Source: DAISLF01 sp964517345 (lineage in GTDB: Bacteria; Patescibacteriota; Gracilibacteria; Peribacterales; Peribacteraceae). From it: a DNA stretch of 34,948 nt. The stretch covers positions 1-34,948 of the forward strand of contig CAZFBZ010000009.1 of NCBI GenBank assembly GCA_964517345.1. The letters are read 5' to 3'. Of the stretch, positions 32,023 to 34,948 are shown piece by piece (the first letter of the stretch is position 1; every line of letters starts with the position of its first letter). The position numbers and the translations under genes are program-made. The notes under the pieces are model-generated. The model did not search any database, had not been told where the DNA came from, and saw nothing but the letters and a program-made list of their open reading frames with translations.

Positions 32023-32511
32023 ATGACTGCCGGAACCTTCGAACACGGCGAGCACGTAGTGAGAGTAACCGACGAACACTGGGTGAAGTACGTCGCGCCT
32101 GTCCTGATTTCGATCCTTCTCTTTGCCATCGCTTTTCTGCTTTTCGTGCTCGCGGGCATCACTGCGCATCACTACGCCTTGCTGTCCGGTACGGCGTATA
32201 TCGCGGCGCTCCTGTTGTTTCTCATCACGCATCATTGGTTCTTCATGGTGCTGCTCAGCGAATCGCTGGATAAGATCATCATCACGAACCGCCGCCTCAT
32301 GCGTGTGCAGTACCGCCTGATCTTCCATGAAGACATCCTGGAGGTGTCCTTTGAGAAGATGAAGACGGTGGAAGCGCGGAAGCGTGGTTTTATCCAGAAT
32401 CTCCTGCACTACGGCACGCTCTATTTTGAGACAAAGCTCGCCGCCGTCCCGCTTGTGCCGCACCCCAATCGCATCGCCAAAGTGATTCAGGAGGTGATGA
32501 TGGCGAAGTGA
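32023..32511 (+). CDS. Membrane protein with bacterial PH (DUF304-type) domain
   Basis: 162 aa. Two hydrophobic helices (about 25-46 and 52-74) are followed by a cytoplasmic domain (about 80-160) that begins with LDKIIITNRRLMRVQ, a hallmark of the bacterial PH_2 (YdbS/DUF304) fold, then IFHEDILEVSFEKMKTVE and a strand run ending before the helix RIAKVIQEVM. Such proteins act in envelope stress and membrane organisation in other bacteria; no specific role is known here. It starts 2 bp after the upstream stop. Confidence 0.8.
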   Translation: MTAGTFEHGEHVVRVTDEHWVKYVAPVLISILLFAIAFLLFVLAGITAHHYALLSGTAYIAALLLFLITHHWFFMVLLSESLDKIIITNRRLMRVQYRLIFHEDILEVSFEKMKTVEARKRGFIQNLLHYGTLYFETKLAAVPLVPHPNRIAKVIQEVMMAK

Positions 32512-32610
32512 GCGCGACAGTACGATGAGATACACGGGGAAGACGTCGTGCCGGCGCCCGGCGGAAAAGATTCGGACCGGAGCGGGGATGTCGACGAAGA
32601 ATATTTTTGA
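32512..32610 (+). pseudogene. 3' remnant of a CARDB-like surface gene
   Basis: Directly after the PH gene stop, in the same frame, 32 codons are open and end in the acidic tail DSDRSGDVDEEYF before TGA. The intact gene at 32792-33802 ends in DPDWSEEADEEYFWNE, and the DNA of both tails is about 86% identical. So this is the leftover tail of a second, lost copy. Confidence 0.7.
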
Positions 32611-32663
32611 AACGATTTGAGGAGTGCATGGTGAAATGGCTCGACGTGATTCAGGCGGTTCAA
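32569..32663 (+). repeat. 95-bp direct repeat, left copy
   Basis: About 82 of 95 positions match 33752-33845, with one 1-nt indel. It covers the lost surface gene's 3' tail, a GAGGAG Shine-Dalgarno-like stretch, and the first codons of the VKWLDV ORF. Similarity stops abruptly after about codon 11 of that ORF. Confidence 0.8.
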
Positions 32664-32714
32664 GGCATGCAGGACCGCGCCACGGACGCAGCCAGGACAA
32701 AGCTGCTCCCCTGA
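32628..32714 (+). pseudogene. Truncated VKWLDV ORF, left copy
   Basis: Reads MVKWLDVIQAVQGMQDRA and stops after 28 codons. GAGGAG lies 6-7 nt before the ATG, one of the few Shine-Dalgarno-like sites in the window. The first 10 codons recur at 33813 (VKWLDVVQAV), after which the two copies have nothing in common, so both look like stumps of one longer gene. Confidence 0.5.
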
Positions 32715-32741
32715 GACGTTGCAGCAGGTCAGTCAAGATAG

Positions 32742-32770
32742 TTGTAATATATATATTATTATGGTATAAT
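32742..32770 (+). promoter_or_regulatory. Strong promoter of the CARDB-like gene
   Basis: TTGTAA, 17-nt AT-rich spacer, TATAAT. The ATG at 32792 is 21 nt further on, after an A/C-rich leader. This fixes the start and excludes the longer frame from 32624. Confidence 0.85.
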
Positions 32771-32791
32771 ATACATAACACACACACCTTT

Positions 32792-33802
32792 ATGACGTAT
32801 ACCCGTATACAAGCGCTCAAGCCGTCGATGCGGACATTCGCATTGGTGCTTTCGTGTCTCGCCGTGTTCTGCGGATCGCTGTACAGCCTTCGCGCGCTGG
32901 TGTCGCAGACGTACTTTCTCGCCTATACGGATCTCATCGTCGAGTCGTTTTTCATTCCATCCACTGCGAACGGCAGCACGACGACCATCATGATTAAAAA
33001 TATCGGATTGCTTCCCGCCCCGGCTTCGAAGGCCTCCGTTTCTGTGATCAGTCCGACGGTGTATCTCATGAACAGTCAGATTCCGGGCGTCACGACGACC
33101 CTCTACATCGACACGCCGGCAGTCCCAGCGGGCAGAACCGTGTTTGTATACGACAATCAAACGTTTACCGCGCGTAACGCGCGTTACGGAAGTCTCACTT
33201 ATCGCGTGTGTGCGAATGATCCGGCGTCGAACCCGATTCCGGAGTCGAACATGAGGAATAACTGCAAAGAGCAGGGAATCACTGTTCCGCCGCCCGCAAG
33301 TTCATCCTCCCGCTCGTCCGCAACTTCCTCGTCATCGAGCGCGCGCACCTCCGATTCGGGAGTGCGCATGCGGTCGTCCAGCTCCCTTCGCACCGTTGGC
33401 AAGTTGCCCTCGAGCGCGAGCAGCAGCGCAATATCCGTCGCTCCCGCGAAATCACCCGTGCGCGCGATCCGCGAACGCACCATGGAGTTCGAAAAAATGA
33501 TGACGGATTCGTCCGGATGGGACTGCGCGCAGTACGGCGACATCCGCGCGGCAATGGAAGAGACGGTCGCATCGTTCCGCAGCACCGTCGATGAAACGAA
33601 GGTTCAGTTGAAACAGGTGAAAACCGCTTCGCAGCGGAGCTCCATTAAAAAACAGATCGTCTTGATGGAAGACATTCTGCGCGAGCTTGAGGAGACCGTG
33701 TCAGATCTCGATGCCGGGGAATCCGAAGCCTGCGACGGAGACACCGATGAGGATCCGGACTGGAGCGAGGAAGCTGACGAAGAATATTTTTGGAACGAGT
33801 GA
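32792..33802 (+). CDS. Exported CARDB-like surface protein with acidic tail
   Basis: 336 aa from ATG 32792, downstream of a strong promoter (the frame opens at 32624 but that lies upstream of it). A hydrophobic segment (about 15-33) serves as signal anchor. Residues about 45-165 form a CARDB-like Ig-type domain (DLIVESFFI, IMIKNIGLLPA, VPAGRTVFVYDN, YRVCANDPASNPIPESN, and a Cys pair). A Ser-rich linker follows (about 168-225), then a helical segment (about 225-305, coiled coil with many Lys, Glu and Gln; one Cys) and a strongly acidic tail. CARDB domains are cell-adhesion-type modules. The 3' end lies in the right copy of the 95-bp direct repeat. Confidence 0.85.
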   Translation: MTYTRIQALKPSMRTFALVLSCLAVFCGSLYSLRALVSQTYFLAYTDLIVESFFIPSTANGSTTTIMIKNIGLLPAPASKASVSVISPTVYLMNSQIPGVTTTLYIDTPAVPAGRTVFVYDNQTFTARNARYGSLTYRVCANDPASNPIPESNMRNNCKEQGITVPPPASSSSRSSATSSSSSARTSDSGVRMRSSSSLRTVGKLPSSASSSAISVAPAKSPVRAIRERTMEFEKMMTDSSGWDCAQYGDIRAAMEETVASFRSTVDETKVQLKQVKTASQRSSIKKQIVLMEDILRELEETVSDLDAGESEACDGDTDEDPDWSEEADEEYFWNE

Positions 33803-33845
33803 GGAGTGCATCGTGAAATGGCTCGACGTGGTTCAGGCGGTCCGA
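33752..33845 (+). repeat. 95-bp direct repeat, right copy
   Basis: Partner of 32569-32663. Covers the 3' end of the intact gene, GAGGAG, and the first codons of the VKWLDV ORF. Confidence 0.8.
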
Positions 33846-33896
33846 ACCTCACAAGCACTCATAGGATGCTCATCCAAAAGAACCACGCACCAATAA
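33813..33896 (+). pseudogene. Truncated VKWLDV ORF, right copy
   Basis: From GTG 33813: VKWLDVVQAVRTSQALIG, stop after 27 codons. Only the first 10 or so codons match the left copy. Its 3' part overlaps the end of the minus-strand membrane gene by 38 bp, so it likely was cut by the arrival of the AT-rich segment. Confidence 0.5.
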
Positions 33897-34230
33897 GAAG
33901 AATGACTATCGACCAGAGCGTTTGCATTTTTGCAAACATCTGTGCACGCATGTTGATGCGGTCGGGAAATCCAATTTTCTCGATTCCTTTGAGCAGAGTA
34001 ATCCATCCCAATACAGTGATCCCCAATCTCCAATTGGTGACCCAGATGTTATGGAGCACGACGGTGATGAGCCCTAATAAGAACGTAATATATCCTGTAG
34101 AAATGGTGATAGATTTCTCTTCTGTGTAGCTTATGACTCTGCCCAAAAAATGTGCGAAGAGAGACAATAATCCGAGAATGATGAACAAGCTCCCCCAGAA
34201 TCTTGCTAGAATGATGGAGATATCAGGCAT
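33859..34230 (-). CDS. Four-helix membrane protein in AT-rich DNA
   Basis: 123 aa, four hydrophobic helices (about 5-30, 42-62, 68-86 and 103-122). Same family as 24261-24647: shared H-N-x-W and the T-x-x-GW-x-x-LLKG block, and a final P-x-R-I. Its DNA is visibly AT-rich (low forties percent G+C by eye) compared with about 60% for its paralogue, with more AUA, UUA and AGA codons, so it was probably acquired recently. Its end overlaps the stump of the VKWLDV ORF. Function unknown. Confidence 0.75.
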   Translation of the reverse strand: MPDISIILARFWGSLFIILGLLSLFAHFLGRVISYTEEKSITISTGYITFLLGLITVVLHNIWVTNWRLGITVLGWITLLKGIEKIGFPDRINMRAQMFAKMQTLWSIVILLIGAWFFWMSIL

Positions 34231-34254
34231 TTGGGAAGTGTAATACTGTCGGAT

Positions 34255-34941
34255 TCAGTGGGATACATCACTCGGATGACTTTTTGGACTTGCTCGCAGA
34301 AGCATGATGGCAAGAACCGCCATCCACAACAGCCAGGCTCCAATACCCACTCGCTCAAAAAGCCCCAGTAGAGGAGTTGAATCCCCCGCAGGAATTTTGG
34401 CCGACTCCACTCCCGTTAATGCTCCAAAGAGCAACACCATCACAGCAGAGACGATTGAGTAGAACCGAAAGCGTTTTCCGAATGCCATGGCCCCGGATCC
34501 CAGCTGCGAGAGAATCAGTATGATTGTTACAGCAGTCAGAACGAGGTGCCCGGCATCATTTGCGGGCATCGTCCCTGCGATCATCTCCTGACGCGAAGTC
34601 ATGGGATAGAAGAGCCACAAAGGCGCAAATATTCCGTGAGCAATCAGCACAATTCCTGTCATGCGCAGCGACTTTCTCCCGTAAGCCGATTGCCAGACGC
34701 CGATGCCGAATCCCACCATGAGCACGCTGAACACTGGCAAGCTGGCAGTAAGGAATGCTTTTACAGGAGAACCGGTTCCAGAGAGTTCACTCACCGCTTG
34801 GGACATACGGCTGTAGCCCGCGTACATCGTGGCCGCGACGACGTCGTTGACGATCGCGTAGCCGAGTGAATAGAGCAGGCCGCAGGCGAGAAGGGTTTTT
34901 TGCAGCCGGGGACTCACGAGTGCGGATCGCAAGGAATGCAA
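34255..34941 (-). CDS. DUF998 family membrane protein, start uncertain
   Basis: At least 228 aa; TTG at 34941 is a possible start, but the frame is open to the window edge, so the 5' end may lie outside. About six hydrophobic helices. The first helix LLACGLLYSLGYAIVNDVVA and the segment MSQAVSELSGTGSPVKAF agree with DUF998, an integral membrane family of unknown function. GC content is intermediate (about 50%). A 24-bp gap separates it from the downstream AT-rich gene. Confidence 0.8.
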   Translation of the reverse strand: MHSLRSALVSPRLQKTLLACGLLYSLGYAIVNDVVAATMYAGYSRMSQAVSELSGTGSPVKAFLTASLPVFSVLMVGFGIGVWQSAYGRKSLRMTGIVLIAHGIFAPLWLFYPMTSRQEMIAGTMPANDAGHLVLTAVTIILILSQLGSGAMAFGKRFRFYSIVSAVMVLLFGALTGVESAKIPAGDSTPLLGLFERVGIGAWLLWMAVLAIMLLRASPKSHPSDVSH

Positions 34942-34948
34942 AAGGGAA

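Noticed and set aside
1..34948. Alternative genetic code with UGA as glycine (Gracilibacteria, Absconditabacteria)
   Set aside because: Many genes end cleanly at UGA with family-typical C termini (queA, copA, the methyltransferase), so the standard code applies.
1..34948. tRNA or rRNA genes
   Set aside because: No cloverleaf-like or rRNA-like sequence was noticed on either strand by eye; a covariance-model search would be needed to exclude them fully.

Overview
The window is about 35 kb of fairly GC-rich DNA (roughly 58-60% by eye) with short intergenic gaps and no rRNA, tRNA or CRISPR array that I can see. UGA is used as an ordinary stop throughout, so the code is standard. The exported proteins share a house style: runs of serine as linkers, Cys-rich DUF4215 repeats, LamG, TIG and CARDB-like domains, and M23 peptidase. 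Together with the many small proteins of unknown function and the near absence of Shine-Dalgarno sequences, this suggests a Candidate Phyla Radiation bacterium, most likely Candidatus Peribacteria or a Peregrinibacteria relative. That assignment is inference; no marker gene here proves it.

Layout. 1-4250: 3' part of a giant modular surface protein. 4409-6465: a divergent pair, an M23 cell-wall peptidase and a secreted DUF4215 protein, with two readable promoters between them. 6545-10247: queA, convergent with a TPR lipoprotein and DUF4331 operon. 10531-16496: small genes, then a metal and redox region (Met-rich DUF305 membrane protein, MsrB lipoprotein, methyltransferase, CopA-type copper ATPase, exported TIG protein). 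16834-19285: an unrecognised two-gene unit. 19311-23643: a run of small genes (DUF1761, DUF1801 twice, cyanophycinase-like peptidase, double VOC protein, KOW protein). 23734-27772: a minus-strand series with small membrane proteins, an SDR oxidoreductase, flavodoxin plus a degenerate paralogue, DUF6448 and two small proteins. 28217-29108: an IS1595-like element with clear terminal inverted repeats but an apparently damaged transposase. 29173-31714: response regulator, PAS histidine kinase and a membrane-anchored protein in one operon, divergent from a two-gene membrane operon (31754-32511). 32569-33896: a CARDB-like surface protein flanked by 95-bp direct repeats and gene remnants. 33859 to the end: two membrane proteins, the first in distinctly AT-rich DNA.

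The most striking pattern is translational. At least nine genes have a -10-like hexamer (TATACT, TACACT, TACGCT, TATCAT, TATAAT) only 6-9 nt before the start codon, which implies leaderless mRNAs. About ten others have an almost pure pyrimidine tract of 10-28 nt directly before ATG. Very few starts have a Shine-Dalgarno sequence. I used these signals to choose several starts that differ from the longest open frame.

How the genes work together: CopA, the Met-rich DUF305 protein and the exported methionine sulfoxide reductase form a plausible copper and oxidative-damage set in the envelope. The kinase, regulator and membrane-anchored protein form a two-component operon with an unusual third member. 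Flavodoxin, its degenerate paralogue and DUF6448 are tightly packed and probably co-transcribed. The remaining exported proteins probably decorate the cell surface.
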